In this document: positions 1 through 11,766 of the stretch, piece by piece
Numbering within the stretch: the stretch's first letter is position 1
Layout of the letters: the number at the start of each line of letters is the position of its first letter
Assembly (NCBI RefSeq): GCF_000003815.2
Contig: NC_049981.1
Span: 17,607,062-17,671,061, forward strand
Direction: 5' to 3'
DNA length: 64,000 bases
Source: Branchiostoma floridae
Taxonomy: Eukaryota > Chordata > Leptocardii > Amphioxiformes > Branchiostomatidae
Notes under the pieces: generated by a model
What the model was told of the DNA's origin: nothing
Databases searched by the model: none
The model's input: only the letters and a program-made list of their open reading frames with translations
Made by a program: the position numbers and the translations under genes

Positions 1-868
1 GGCCATGCAGTCCATCTCTCATTGGTCGAACCTCTAATTGACAGGCTATCATTGGCTGAACTGATCATTGTGATTGACATCAGGATCAGTATAATGTGTA
101 CACAGGTGTGCTTGTGATCCTTATGAGCTGTTCACAGGGGACTAGAATATACAGCGAACGTTTGTATCCCAGATCATGTAACGTTATGCTTCCCTCAAAG
201 TCAATGCGGTAATTTAAAAAGCCCGACCCCCCCCCCCCCCCCAAAAAAGCGCTATATTTTCTAGCTTTTCATGCCAAATAGCCTGGCACCCAGCCTAACG
301 TGGATTGCCCTTGCTTTCTTCAGGGCAGCAGAAGCTTTCCTCCACCGGGGTAATCTTAAGCACCGGTGGTAGTTTTCCGCGGTAGGAGTTTTGACTAACC
401 GCATGAAACTACTGACGGGTGCTCAAAATCACAGTCGGTAGTGGGAAGTTTTTTTTTGCCCCGGAGAAAGCCCGGTCGATCCACGATAGACTAGGCCAGT
501 TTATTCGCACAGTGCATTGCCTGTTCCGTGTGCGTTATTGTTATTCAATGGTTAACCACAGGGGGCTAAGACAAAATCTTCTTTGGGGGAAGATTCGGTT
601 TGAATTGATCTGTTAAATGCATTCTAATGATTATCTATATCTAGATAAAAACGCCCAAGCCTATAGTTACAGAGCAAGTTGCAAGGGGGGGCTTCGCCGC
701 TTCTTCCTTCCATCAAAACCTCTCTGCCCCAGAAAAATTAAGACCACAGTATGTCCAGAACAGGAGATACAGGAGGGGCTTCCAAACGTCTCACCATTCT
801 AGCCCAATCCCATTCAAGTTATTCCATTGAAGAGGCTCAGGGACTCACCGTAGTTTTTCATATTTCAG
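1..868. other. Repeat-derived sequence upstream of the first visible SPARC-like exon
   Basis: No coding exon could be supported here; the upstream exon of the SPARC-like gene must end in phase 1, and no convincing one was found. The first 90 bases resemble the stretch near 48510-48590 (shared words such as CATTGGT and GCTATCATTGG), so they look like a dispersed repeat. A run of C lies near 226-242. Bases about 690-780 resemble the segment near 35900-35950 (shared words around ACCACAG and TGTCCAGAACA), so this is probably a fragment of the hairpin-ended element family described below. Much of it is probably intron of the SPARC-like gene. Confidence 0.5.
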
Positions 869-3800
869 ATGTGTGTGAAAACTTTAAGTGTAGGAAGCCG
901 CCAGGCTCCATGTGTACCGTGGACTACAGTAAAGGCAAGCCCAGGCCCAAATGTATCTGTCCAACCAACTGCCCTCGGGTAAGTATTACTCTGGGACTGT
1001 ATATAGTGTTTTGCATGAGATGGGTGTTCTGCTTTATTGGACAAATTTAGTGGAAACGCTGCAATAATCCATTTTGCATTTTGGTGAGTTCAGTATACAT
1101 GAAGTTCTATGAATTGGGAAGTGAGGGGGGGGGGGGTGATGTACCTTGTCTTTGGTCGCAATTTGGGCGTTTTAGTCTGCATGTAGGGTATGACGGGAAA
1201 CCCCATCCAAATTACAGCGTGGGATAAAGTGCAACCAACGCAAACTGGTACGAGAAAACCAGCGAACAAAGCTGTGTGAAGAATAGCAAACTAAGCTGCA
1301 AACTGTTGCTTAGATAACGAGGTCAATTATTCACAAACAATAAAAAAAAAACATGATGTCACAGCAGACGTTTGGGTGACCGTCTGTCACCTTTCTCGTG
1401 ACAATTCTGATTGGTTCATCTTACACTCGTATGTATCAAGAAAGTTGGCCACTTTTTACATGTTATTGTATACACTATGTAAATACCTTGTTTGGGACCG
1501 TATTTGTAAGCAGCGACGCAGTACATTGTGAATCAGTCAGAGTCGCCTACATGTGACTTCATGTCCTGGTTGTGAATCAAAGAAGGTTGCTATCCAGTAA
1601 CTCTCCAGCCAGATGGAATCATTAACGAATGTATGTTGTCTGTTTGTAGGAAATGGAGAAGGTCTGCAGCGTGTACGGCCGCACGTTCGACAACATGTGC
1701 CGGCTGCACGTGGAGGCGTGCCGCAAAAAGAGACGGATCGAGGTGGCGTACCAGGGAGAGTGCATCGGTAAGTACTTGGGTTATTGGGGTGGGCAGACTA
1801 CCATCTTCGCTGTCACGGGCTGAATTACCAGGGGCTGAATTGCCAGGGGCTACGTTATCTCGCAAGTATCGCCTAATCATGTGCCAAAGCACCGAACCGA
1901 TCGTGAGATACAGCTGCGAACAGCAAACTCGGACAATCTGAAAACCTCCCGTCAGGAGGGGGCCCTCCTTTCCCGGAGGTTATCATTGATTAACATTAAA
2001 ACCATGCAAAGTTATACTCTCAAAGCAACTACAACGTTCTTATACTATTCAGCTCACTTTAGCATAAACGCCTTTGAAAGCCATTTAAAAGAAGCTGTAA
2101 TGTGATAAAGGTCAGTAGATGTCGCTGTCGCACGGTTTACGTGCGTTTATTCGGATTATCTCCGGGAAGAAGGTTTACCTCCGACGGAGGTACTGTTTTT
2201 GGTTGTGTTCGAACCTATAGATCAAGACGCTTTTGATGGTATGAATTCTAATATGCAAGTAGTTATTGAGGACATGAAAAAAACTTGTTTACGTACCGCA
2301 GCATTGCAAGCCGCCACCTCCTTTCTAAAAGTAGTGTGCCGTCAGTTGTCAGCTGGTCTACCCGGCGAGGTCAATAACCTTGTAAAATTGAGGAACAACC
2401 TTAATAGCGCACGATAACGCTATGGCTAGGGCTTTCATAAGGGTGAAAAAGAAATCCGCAGTTCATTTCCGGAAAACCAGTTAAGTTCCGGAAAACCCTA
2501 ATCATTTGAAGATATATTTACAAATGAATTGATACATTTTTCCCTTGAGTGTTGCTAACCAGACTATCCCTCCCTCCTTCCAGCCAAGCAGGAGCCGTGC
2601 ACGGAGTACGAGAAGTCGCAGTTCCCTATCCGCCTGATGGAGTGGTTCTTCCACCTGAAGGAGATAGACGAGTTCGGACACTTCAGTAACGTCACGTCCG
2701 GCGCCACGCTGGTCATGACTGACAGGGAGCGCGGCAAACTGGCGAAGGTCAGTAACGCCAGTTTGTACGGCCGCTGTTGTTTGTTCGGACCTCCAATATT
2801 GGCATGTAGTTAGCATTTAGATACTAAAGTAATCGCCGAGCAGATCCTAGGGTGCCATAAGATATCAAAGCAGGCCAAGGAGTATAGCCGGCCAAAGGGA
2901 GTCAGACGGCTGACCTCCTCTGGCCGCCATACTCCTTGGCCTACCGCCTGCTTTGATACTATCTTCTGGCACCGGGAATCTGCTTGGAGATTAGATGCCA
3001 AGCACGTCGGAGCACTAACAGGAAGTTTGGGGTTATGGTGGCAGAAAGGTCCCAGATAGGTGACAGGAAATTAAATTGACCCGATCCAGGGATTTCCCTC
3101 GGGCATTTCATGCATGTGTTTTATTTATAGGTATTTAGATAGACCAGAGATTATTGAAGATGAACCTTTTGGAAAAAGATTCACTGATGTATAAAACTTT
3201 GTTAATTTTTTTTGTTATTTTTATCCCAGTGGAAATATGACCAGCTCGACCGGAAAGGAGATGGCAAGTTGGGTCGGCGTGACCTGAAGGACTTTCGGTA
3301 TGCCCTGATGCCCATGGAGCATTGCGCCGAAGCGTTCTTCCGCAAGTGTGACACCAACAAGGACAAGGGAGTTGACATGGACGAGTGGAACACATGCCTG
3401 GGAGTTTACCGAGGTGCGACGCATACTGTACTTCTGTCCTGTTAACGTTAGTCCACGTGGATTCCTCTGGGAACCCCTAAACCCGGTGCGAGAGTGCGAA
3501 TAAAAGAAAAAAAGGGGGAAAGGGTTTGCTGGAAGAAAAAAAGGTTCCAGAGGATTAACAGTGGCGGGGGAGACACAAGTTATCTGGCACCTACCAAAAC
3601 CACTTGCCTATGACGTCACATAGCAGTAGACGGGTAAATCCTTCAGTTGAGATTTTGGGTACATGTAGGTCCCACTTCATCTGGAGTGTTTAGATAACGT
3701 TTGGTCATTTATCAGAAACCTTGAATTGACGTGTTTTCGTCCTTCAGATGCCGATGAGAAGAAAATGCAGATGGGCATGCTGGTGGAACCGGAAGCTCTG

Positions 3801-6800
3801 GAAGTTATGGTTGAGGCCAACTTCAAGGAAATGCTGGATAAGATGCCTGATGTGGGCATGCCGCCTGCATCCCCGCCTAAGGTACGGTTGACGAGATGGT
3901 CAGCTCATTCTTCACTCTCTAGCCAGTAATACACAATCTCTCACTGTCAGGGGGCTCCTCGCCGAGAGCTCATGGCCATTCACCTCTAACTTGAGAGAAC
4001 CATAGATTTAGCTATAGGGGATCAGGACTTTTTATCTATCACTATGCAAATTAGTCCAAAGGGAACTCTGGATTGTCTGTCATGGACATGGAATGTTGGA
4101 AGTGAGCCATCACAGCCTCCAATGCCGTGTTACAGGCAGGTCTCAGTCTGACAGGCTGTAAGTACGACTTTCCATTCAGTTTCGATAGGACAGTCGGCGG
4201 CAAACGTTTACGTGCCTTGACCAAACCAACTCCTTGACCAAACTGATTGAAGAGTGCCCTCCAAGCAGAGGTTGTTGTGGAAGCTTGTGACCTTCTTGTG
4301 ACATATATGCCCTTTTTTCCACCGGCCCCACCAACATCTGCCGGGGGGGGGGGGGGGGTCAAATGTGATGTGCCCTTACTTTTAGCAACTTGTGAATTTA
4401 TGGATCTAGGGCCGTCGGAAAGAAAACGGGACATGTGTTAAGAAGGTTACAATCTTCGCCAACAACCTCTACTTGGAGAGTGATTCAATACATGTATGGG
4501 TTAACAAGGGTTAACAACAGCAAGTCTGCCGAAGTTTGAGTTTGCCATGTTGTTCTCTCTTGCTGTATCTTTTGTGTCCGCCCGTCTAGTTTTTAGAGGA
4601 GGAAGATGACGATGACCAGTATGATGATGACTATTACGATGACGCCTTCGACTATGACGATTTCGACGTAATCGAGGATCCCGATGAAAAGAGGGACTTT
4701 GATGACAAATCTCTGACTGAAAAGCCCAAGCTTAAGGTCAAGGTGAAAAAGGCTTGGGATCAAATGACGGTGGACGAAAAGAACTGGGCCGAGGTGGACC
4801 GGATGTTGGGTTTTGATTGGCAGGAAACGGTATGACGTCATCCGCAGACCCCCAACCCATTCTCGTCAAGTCCTGTCCACATTAATCCAACCCTAACCAG
4901 TTACGACAACCCCGTTGTCTTGTCATGTTTTGTTTTGTCCTCTTCAACCGTGCTAAGATGTCAGCGGGCAGCCGAATCACCCGCTATGTCAACATACACC
5001 TTGAATGTCAGCTGATGGATTTAACTACGTTTGCTTGATTCCAACCTCACGCTCCCCATGATGAAACGCATCACTCCCCAATTCCCTTAATGCATCTTCT
5101 TAGTTTGAAAGTCCCTCTGTGTTGGTAAAGCTCATTCTGAATCAAAGTTCACCCGTAACTTCCAACATAAATAATTGGACCTTCCCAACTTTTGACTGAA
5201 TAACTCCAGTCTTTGTCAAATGAACACGCAATCACGGTATGCATAGACGGGGGGCACCATAGACATTCTGCAACTTATGCCCCACTACTCACAGTCTGAC
5301 GTCTTGTATCAGCATAACGCGACGTCGACGTGACACATCGGATGGACGGTTAATCATGTCTTGACAAAGACTGAAGTTGGGGATTTCTGTGTTGGAAGTT
5401 ACAGTTCAACCCTGATCCAGAATGCATATGCTGATAATCAGCGGCACATTACTGTACCCTGCTGAAGCATCTGTGCAGCGTTATAGGCAATTCGCTTGTC
5501 TTTGTATAGGAAAGACTCCTTTTGAAACAGCATACTGTTGTTATATATCGATTGTCTACAATCACAACCATTTTATCTTAGCCAAAAACACATCTAGTTT
5601 CACCAACTCTAAAACGCGGAGGTCCTGGGACCAAAACACTCAATGGTCGAGACGTGAACTGTTTACAAGTTAAGGGCATTTACCTTTCACATATCACCCA
5701 CAATCATGTCGCTGCACATGCGTACTCGCAACCGTGAATATGGTTATTGAACTTTTGAAAGCAGCAAGAGACCCACACCGCGCAGACTGGACAATTTTGT
5801 ATTTTCACGTAAGATCAGCAGATGCCAGTTTATTCCGATGACTTTCTGTTGATGTTAACTTTACATCTTATTTTCAGAAACCCGAGACTGACAAACCTGA
5901 GGCTGACAACTGGGCTCTGGTGGACAAAATGCTGAAGGAACAAGCTGACCAGCCGGCACAGCTTGTCGAAGGGGCTGAGGTACGTCACACGAACTGTCTC
6001 TAGATCTCAGCTGAATAAGTCTTTATTCCCAGCCAAGACATACAACCACCCCCCAATGATTCAGTGACCGTCTGTCGCCTTCCTCATGGCAATACTTGTA
6101 CTTTTTCAAACTGCAGCTATGTGTCGTTGTTAACAATGCTTGGAAACGCATAATTCACAATTATTCACGTTTTCAGTGACACCTAGCTGCAGTGTGGAAT
6201 ACTGCCAGGTATGCTTCGGTCATAGCTGAAAAAAGGGTCCCGCCGGGTAGTTTACGGGCTGTTTTGGAAATTCGGGCCTGACCCCTTTGTGGCCCTGTGG
6301 GACACCCTTTGGCTGCCGGGTTATTTGTGGACACGGTTGGGCACTGGGTTAATTTCATCTCGGAGTTATAATCAACCCTGGGCCCGGTAACAGATAGGCG
6401 CGGTACGCTAATCTTGACGAGCACACCGAGAAGGACTCCGCAGTATCCGGCAGTCCAGCGGGACAAATCTGTGGCTCCGGGGATCTGTAGAAAGATTCAG
6501 TACACAAGTAATCTAGCTTGCTTGTTTTTGGTTTTGACAAAGAAATTTGAATTCGCATTTTTTTGTAAATATTAACAAAAAGCCCCACGTAAACTATACA
6601 CTGTCATTATAGACTTTATTTTTATAGTTTTCCGCAAAGTCGTGCTCGAATGCTAAATACAAGTACATGGTATATACATAGGAGAATGTATAGTTGATTG
6701 ACATTATCGTAACAAAGGATAAAGCAAATGCTATTGTACTAGACAATTTGGGTTTGACATTTTTACAAGAAGAGAAAGACGGACATCCTCACTTTTCCTA

Positions 6801-7815
6801 TAAGTTATGGGTTTTTTCTACAGGCTTCCTGTCCATCCATGTTGAAAAGAGCGGGTCTACTATCACTTTTTAACAATGTTGCTCTGTATGTCGAATCAGG
6901 ATGAAGATGCTCTTGAAGACGAAGAGGAAGAAGAGGAAGAGGAGGAAGTTGAGGAGGAGGAACTGTCTCCAGAGGAGATCAAGAAGGTAAGATAATCGTC
7001 ACGGTTATTCACCTAGAGCCTCTGAGGCTCTACTAAACCGGGCTGAGGTTTCCTCTTCTGTGGTCGTGGCCTCTAGCCAGCTATTAGCCTATCATAGAAT
7101 CGACTGTACCTAAAGAAAACATGTAGGCGATTATCTGATCTGTCTGACAACATGTTAGAGGCCTCACCTACAAATGTGGAAATCTCGGACAGATCTAGAA
7201 GTGCTTTCAAGAGATGCAGCACGGGTTGAAAAAAGAATCAGAGCGACGTGCTTTCAAAATTAGTAACCGTCTGGTCATCAGAGCAAATTAGTGGTAGGTT
7301 CAAAAATTTCAACATCCTTGCATGTCGAAGACGTAGACGACATTTACTGTGAAAATGGGGCATAATTCAGGTTGAACCATACTAAAGTCAGCATCTCAGT
7401 GGTCCGCACCTGTTGACGACTGTTTGCGTAGAGCGTACGTTGCCAGTCACAAACACGTCGTCACTTTGGCCCCCGAAATGGCGAATATTTGTTAAAAGTT
7501 CCAAAAATTGGCAAAGTGGCAACGAGTCCGCTCTTAATCTCCAGGCAGACATTCCGGGCACGACCATTTTGTTTGTAGAGGTCACATATATTACCAGCGT
7601 GTCTCATATGCTACCCGTGTGCGTCATTGTGATAGCAGGGGGAAATTTCCGAAAACTTTTTGTCGCCAAAAGCTCAGCCTAGTGATATACCAGTTCTATA
7701 TTTTGACCCTTCTTTGTCTTGTGTCTTGAAGATGGAGAAGAAGCGTCGCCGCCAAGAACGCCGCCGTCAGAGGAAGCTGGAGCGTGAGAGGAAGGAGCGA
7801 GAACAGATGGATTAA
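869..7815 (+). CDS. SPARC: SPARC-like (osteonectin/BM-40) secreted calcium-binding protein, 5' end missing
   Basis: Nine phase-consistent exons: 869-978, 1650-1767, 2584-2747, 3230-3413, 3748-3881, 4590-4829, 5878-5979, 6900-6986, 7732-7815 (stop TAA), giving about 406 residues. The first two encode a cysteine-rich follistatin/Kazal module (CENFKC, then VCSVYGRTFDNMC). The next three encode the SPARC extracellular calcium-binding domain, with DRKGDGKLG and DTNKDKGVDMDEW as the paired EF-hand loops and the family signature PMEHC between them. SPARC proteins bind collagen and calcium in the extracellular matrix. Signal peptide and N-terminal acidic segment are not in the window. Vertebrate SPARC ends soon after EF-hand 2, whereas this model runs on for four more exons: a Glu/Asp/Tyr-rich block, two copies of an NWxxVDxML motif, a Glu-run and an Arg/Lys-rich end. 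The SPARC assignment is strong; orthology rather than paralogy is inferred. Confidence 0.88.
2852..2972. repeat. Short hairpin element (about 121 bp) in a SPARC-like intron
   Basis: Two arms of about 45-50 bases face each other: the left starts GTGCCATAAGATATCAAAG and the right ends with its near reverse complement, closing in TGGCAC. Small indels separate the arms. It sits between exons 2584-2747 and 3230-3413. It looks like a small inverted-repeat element (MITE) that would fold into one long hairpin; no target duplication was clear. Confidence 0.6.
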
Positions 7816-8640
7816 GTCATCCAAATTCCTTAGAAGACGTTGATTCTAGTTGATCTAGTAAAATAGGTACATTCACTATGTCCCTAAGTTTCAGTTGAAC
7901 GTAACGTTAACCTTGCCTTTGATGTGACCCGTTGGTGACCTGTGACCCTTCCGAGAGGGGAATTGGGAGGTTTGCTCTCTTGGGCGTTCAGTAATGTCGA
8001 CATGAGGGTCAAAGGTGAACCATTGGGTGCTCATCGGAGGCCGGAAATCAGAGGTTTTGTTATCTCAAACCTGTAAAGTAAAAGAACGAAAGTAAGACAG
8101 GTATGAGCAAAACTTTATTGAGGTCCTAGCAAGAATTATTTCATTTGGTGCTTGTTTTTTTACTGTTTATGTTTGTCATTTCTTCGGATGTACCATTTTT
8201 AATGTGACAATATGGATGCAAGGTGTGATAAATTTGTTTACAATCAGCTTGGTATTAATGTTGTTATATGTATATCTATATCCAATCAATCGTATTTAGA
8301 ATACTAGTATCTTTTGTTGACATGCTTAAGCTTGATAAACGTTAGACGTATATATGGTGTGCTTGTATCACTCAAATTTGATATTAACAATAGTGATGCT
8401 TTATTTGGATATTATTATAGTAGTTACGTCTTCTATACATATAATCCAAAGTGTAGTTACCTTACTATTCTATCTGTTTTAAAAACGCATCTTTCCGTAT
8501 GCTTTAAGGCATGCTTTATTGGACTTCTTGCATTGTAAACGGCCATGTAAACTAGACAGTAGTAGTCATGTAGCTACTGAGTCAGGTGTGAAGTGTGTAC
8601 TTTATCTCTGAATAAAATCAGTAAGCTGTGTGCAAAATGT
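7816..8640 (+). other. 3' UTR of the SPARC-like gene with poly(A) signal
   Basis: AT-rich non-coding sequence follows the TAA stop. A canonical AATAAA lies at 8611-8616, followed by a GT-rich stretch, so the transcript probably ends near 8630-8640. No other coding potential was seen. Confidence 0.6.
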
Positions 8641-8654
8641 GGTATTTTGTGCCT

Positions 8655-8962
8655 CAGTCATATCAAAATATCCTTTTAATATAGAGACCAAAACGATTTA
8701 AATAGAATTGAAGTGACAAAACATGATATCAGCAAACAAGTCAATCATTCTTGCATCTTAATTGATAAGAAGTGCACAAAGTGACAATAGCGTCAGATGC
8801 CTATAGTATCAGATGGCAACTATACTCAAGACTAATGTAACACTAGTGTCGCTTCTACAGCTTCTGGACGAGTTTCACTTCTAGCTACACGTATGATCAC
8901 TTTTATATGAGTCACTTTTACAACAACGCTTAAGGTTACCACACGATATATGAATCCCTTTT
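8655..8962. repeat. Dispersed repeat fragment, related to 32560-32700
   Basis: The stretch shares a series of words with the interior of the TIR element at 32440-32939: GAAGTGACAAAA, AAGAAGTGCACAA, ACACTAGT and TGGCAACTA in the same order. It is therefore a decayed copy of that family, lacking the clear terminal inverted repeats. Confidence 0.5.
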
Positions 8963-9748
8963 TATCTCCATGACAAATGGAGATATAGTTATCTCCATGA
9001 AAAATGGAGATATAGTTTGGGTGTGTCTGTTTGTCTGTGTGTCTGCCTGTGTGTCCGGATTTTTGTAGTGAACATAACTCAAGAACCTCTAAGTAGATTA
9101 ATTGGTTTGTGGGTTGGTGTTAGGACGACAAAGGTCAAGGTCAATTTTGGGCCACATGGTATGTGACCTTGGTACTGCAGCAGAAATTCATTTTTTGATT
9201 TTTTAACTGGATGTGCTATTGTCTTGATTTTTGGATGGCAGATAGCTTGTGACGTAAAGGATATGTGGTGTATATTTGGCCCCCTTGGCAGGTTGCTCTG
9301 GAACTGCAGGGGTATTTTTGTCAAAATCTTCTAAGGAGGATAACTGAAGAAGAAAACGACACATTTACATGATATTTGGTATGTAGGTAGCTAAGACAGA
9401 GATACACATCATGAAGTGCAAATCATGCAAACTGACACTTGCATATTTAATGAGGAAAATCTGTATTTGCAGTGTGTCCTTTATAGAACTCAAATACATG
9501 CAATATATGTAGTTTGTGGCTGGTGGAACATTATCAGATACCAATTATGCAAATAAGTCCTCAATTTGCATAATCAATGCAATAGTGCCATAATTCATCG
9601 ATGTGATAAATGATTTGACAATCAACATAGTGAGCAGCGTACGTAGGTTATTTACAGGTGTACATAACCAAGCATAGATTATGCAAATGTGGAAGTCATC
9701 AACATAATCAGACTATTTCATGGAGATATGAGGTCTCCGAACTCTTGT
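8963..9748 (-). mobile_element. Hairpin-ended, octamer-bearing non-autonomous element, reverse copy
   Basis: Read on the minus strand it starts with ACAAGAGTTCGGAGACCTCA near 9748 and ends in a hairpin of the form TATCTCCAT...ATGGAGATA near 8963-9015, next to a TCTG/TG-rich tract. The same plan (ACTAGAGTTC start, A/T-rich body with ATGCAAAT motifs, GT/CT-rich tract, hairpin end) recurs at 21943, 27327 and 34852. The class is uncertain, and no long terminal inverted repeats or open reading frames were found. Confidence 0.6.
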
Positions 9749-11342
9749 TCAGTATTTTATCGTCATGTTGACCATCTCCGGTGGGGAATAGGATTCATGG
9801 TATGTAATTTTTTCGAAATCAGGCGAAAATCAATGCACGTTCTGATGTCATCCCCAAAAATATACTTACTGCTGCCTAATTAGCTAACCGGACAACTTTA
9901 TACTGACGTACAAACACACCCAACTTTGAACAATGGTCTGGAAAATTCCGTTGCTGCCTGTGTCAACAAGTTAATCAGGTGTGTAATATCGACCTACTGG
10001 ACAAGTTTTTGTCTGTTTTACTCACAATGAAAACATGCACTTCAAAAATAAGTTTAACATGGTCGACGAAACATGATTTCATTACCTTACTAATATCAAA
10101 ACCGGTTGAGGAAAGGGAACAGCGGGCTGTGTTGATAGGTTCTGAGAATGCGTGAGGAGAGTGTTAAGTTTCCGATTGACGTAGACTTCGATAGAGTTCA
10201 TTGACCGGGAGGGGCTAGCAAGATGGGTAGGGCTAACTTCCAGTTATATTTAGATCAAAATGATCTAATCTATTCAGATTAAGATATCAGTATGCGACAT
10301 TTGTCCTCCGAGAAAGGCATAAAAGAACAACACTTGCGCACACTTTTCAGACGAAAAACTTCAGTGAGTGACAACAAGCGTTGCCACCGACGAACCGCAG
10401 GCAAGCCAGGGAAAGACAAACCTATACGGCGACACGCTAAGAAGTTGCCTGTTTGAATTAAAGGTATGCTTAAACTTATCTGTCTGATAACATCCTCTAG
10501 GGTTGTACAGCTGTCTTCCAAATCTTCTTTGTAATCATATATTGTTGTTCTTGAAATATTCGCCGTACTTTTCACGTATTTCTCGTTGGCTTAGTACTCC
10601 TCTCGGAAATAGTGGCATATATTCGAATATGCGAATATTGTCTTTCGCCCCTCCTTTTAACCAAGCACTGACCCGATAGCACTGTAACAGCAGTACATGG
10701 GCGATTTTTCAGTCAGTCTTGTACCCAGTCTATCGTGGGCTCACCTGGGCCAGTGTCGGCGTTATGGGGTGGAAGACGCCCTTAAAAACTTTTTCGCTGA
10801 TAGAAATTTCATTATAGGAAGCAAAGGAGGCTTATCGTCCTCGAAAACATAAGCTGAAAACCTTGTGTACTATGTAAGAGAATTTCATTGCACTTAGCTT
10901 AATCTGGCAGCAGAATTTGCCCCTCAAAATTATGGAAAATGCGTTTCAGAGGGTTTAGATTCTACAATTTCCCAGGGGAGCATACTCCCGGACCCTGACC
11001 TATCCCAAACGCACTCTATCCCAGCCAGCTGCAGAGAACAGCGCTCAGCGGCTTCGGGTTTCCCCGAGGCCACCAGAAACATACCCCGTACATCTAATTA
11101 GCAGGCCCAGGGAGTTAGCCGGCAAGGGTAGTTACGCCACACACCAATTAACTAAAAGTTGGAAAAAGGATACTAGTGTTGTAGAATACCAAACTGATAT
11201 TAATTCAGTTGTCAAGAAAAAAAAAGAAAAGACGAATCTATTGCGTTGTGTGTTAAGTCATTTATTCAACCTTCCTGGCCACTTAAAGATTTCATAATGA
11301 AGGCAACTTTTGTAATTCGCACACTCGTAGTCGTATCAGTAA
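9749..11342. other. Intergenic sequence, no supported gene
   Basis: No exon with family similarity was recognised on either strand. Near 9770-9870 a fragment resembles the inner part of the TIR elements at 32440 and 44412 (AATCAGGCGAAAATCAATG and a following GATGTCATCC). The rest shows no repeat I could place. Confidence 0.4.
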
Positions 11343-11673
11343 AGCTAAGGGCACAACCCGCCGCACGTGCAATTTTTCCGTACGTTTTATATGGGAGGCC
11401 ACGTCCGCCACGTATTTCTGAAATCGTTCAGGCTGTACAGGACAGGCGCGTCGCCCGTACTGGCACGTACGGGGGGCGAATCCGCAGCCCGATGGCACAC
11501 AAAATTTTGCCTCAGTAAAGTTTCACGGCGTGTTTGCGTGCTCGAAAATCCGTCGAATTCAATACGAGTTCGTACGGAGGCGGTACTTACCACTTACAGA
11601 TCTCAAAAGATTGTCGACGTTTTGGCAAGTAGACAGCACGTATTTGCACGCACGGCTGGTTGTGCCCTTAGCT
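11343..11673. mobile_element. 331-bp PIF/Harbinger-like MITE just upstream of the MS4A-like gene
   Basis: The ends are inverted repeats beginning AGCTAAGGGCACAACC; the right end is its reverse complement, closing in TTAGCT. A 3-bp target duplication TAA flanks both sides (11340-11342 and 11674-11676). Three-base TWA duplications are typical of PIF/Harbinger elements. The interior is CpG-rich with repeated CGTACG/GCACGT words. It contains no transposase and ends 93 bases before the start codon of the next gene. Confidence 0.7.
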
Positions 11674-11766
11674 TAATTTGAGTTTCATTGATACAATCGA
11701 ATCAACATACTGACACTGCGCAAATCTCCTACCGTCCTAGGAGCTTGTTCGAAGATCACTACTACA

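Noticed and set aside
4051-4434. 127-codon minus-strand frame in a SPARC-like intron
   Set aside because: No recognisable domain, includes a poly-C-derived Pro run, and no splice partners were found.
11246-11681. Four overlapping frames of 68-104 codons before the MS4A-like gene
   Set aside because: They fall almost entirely in the 331-bp MITE, whose CpG-rich sequence has few stops on either strand.
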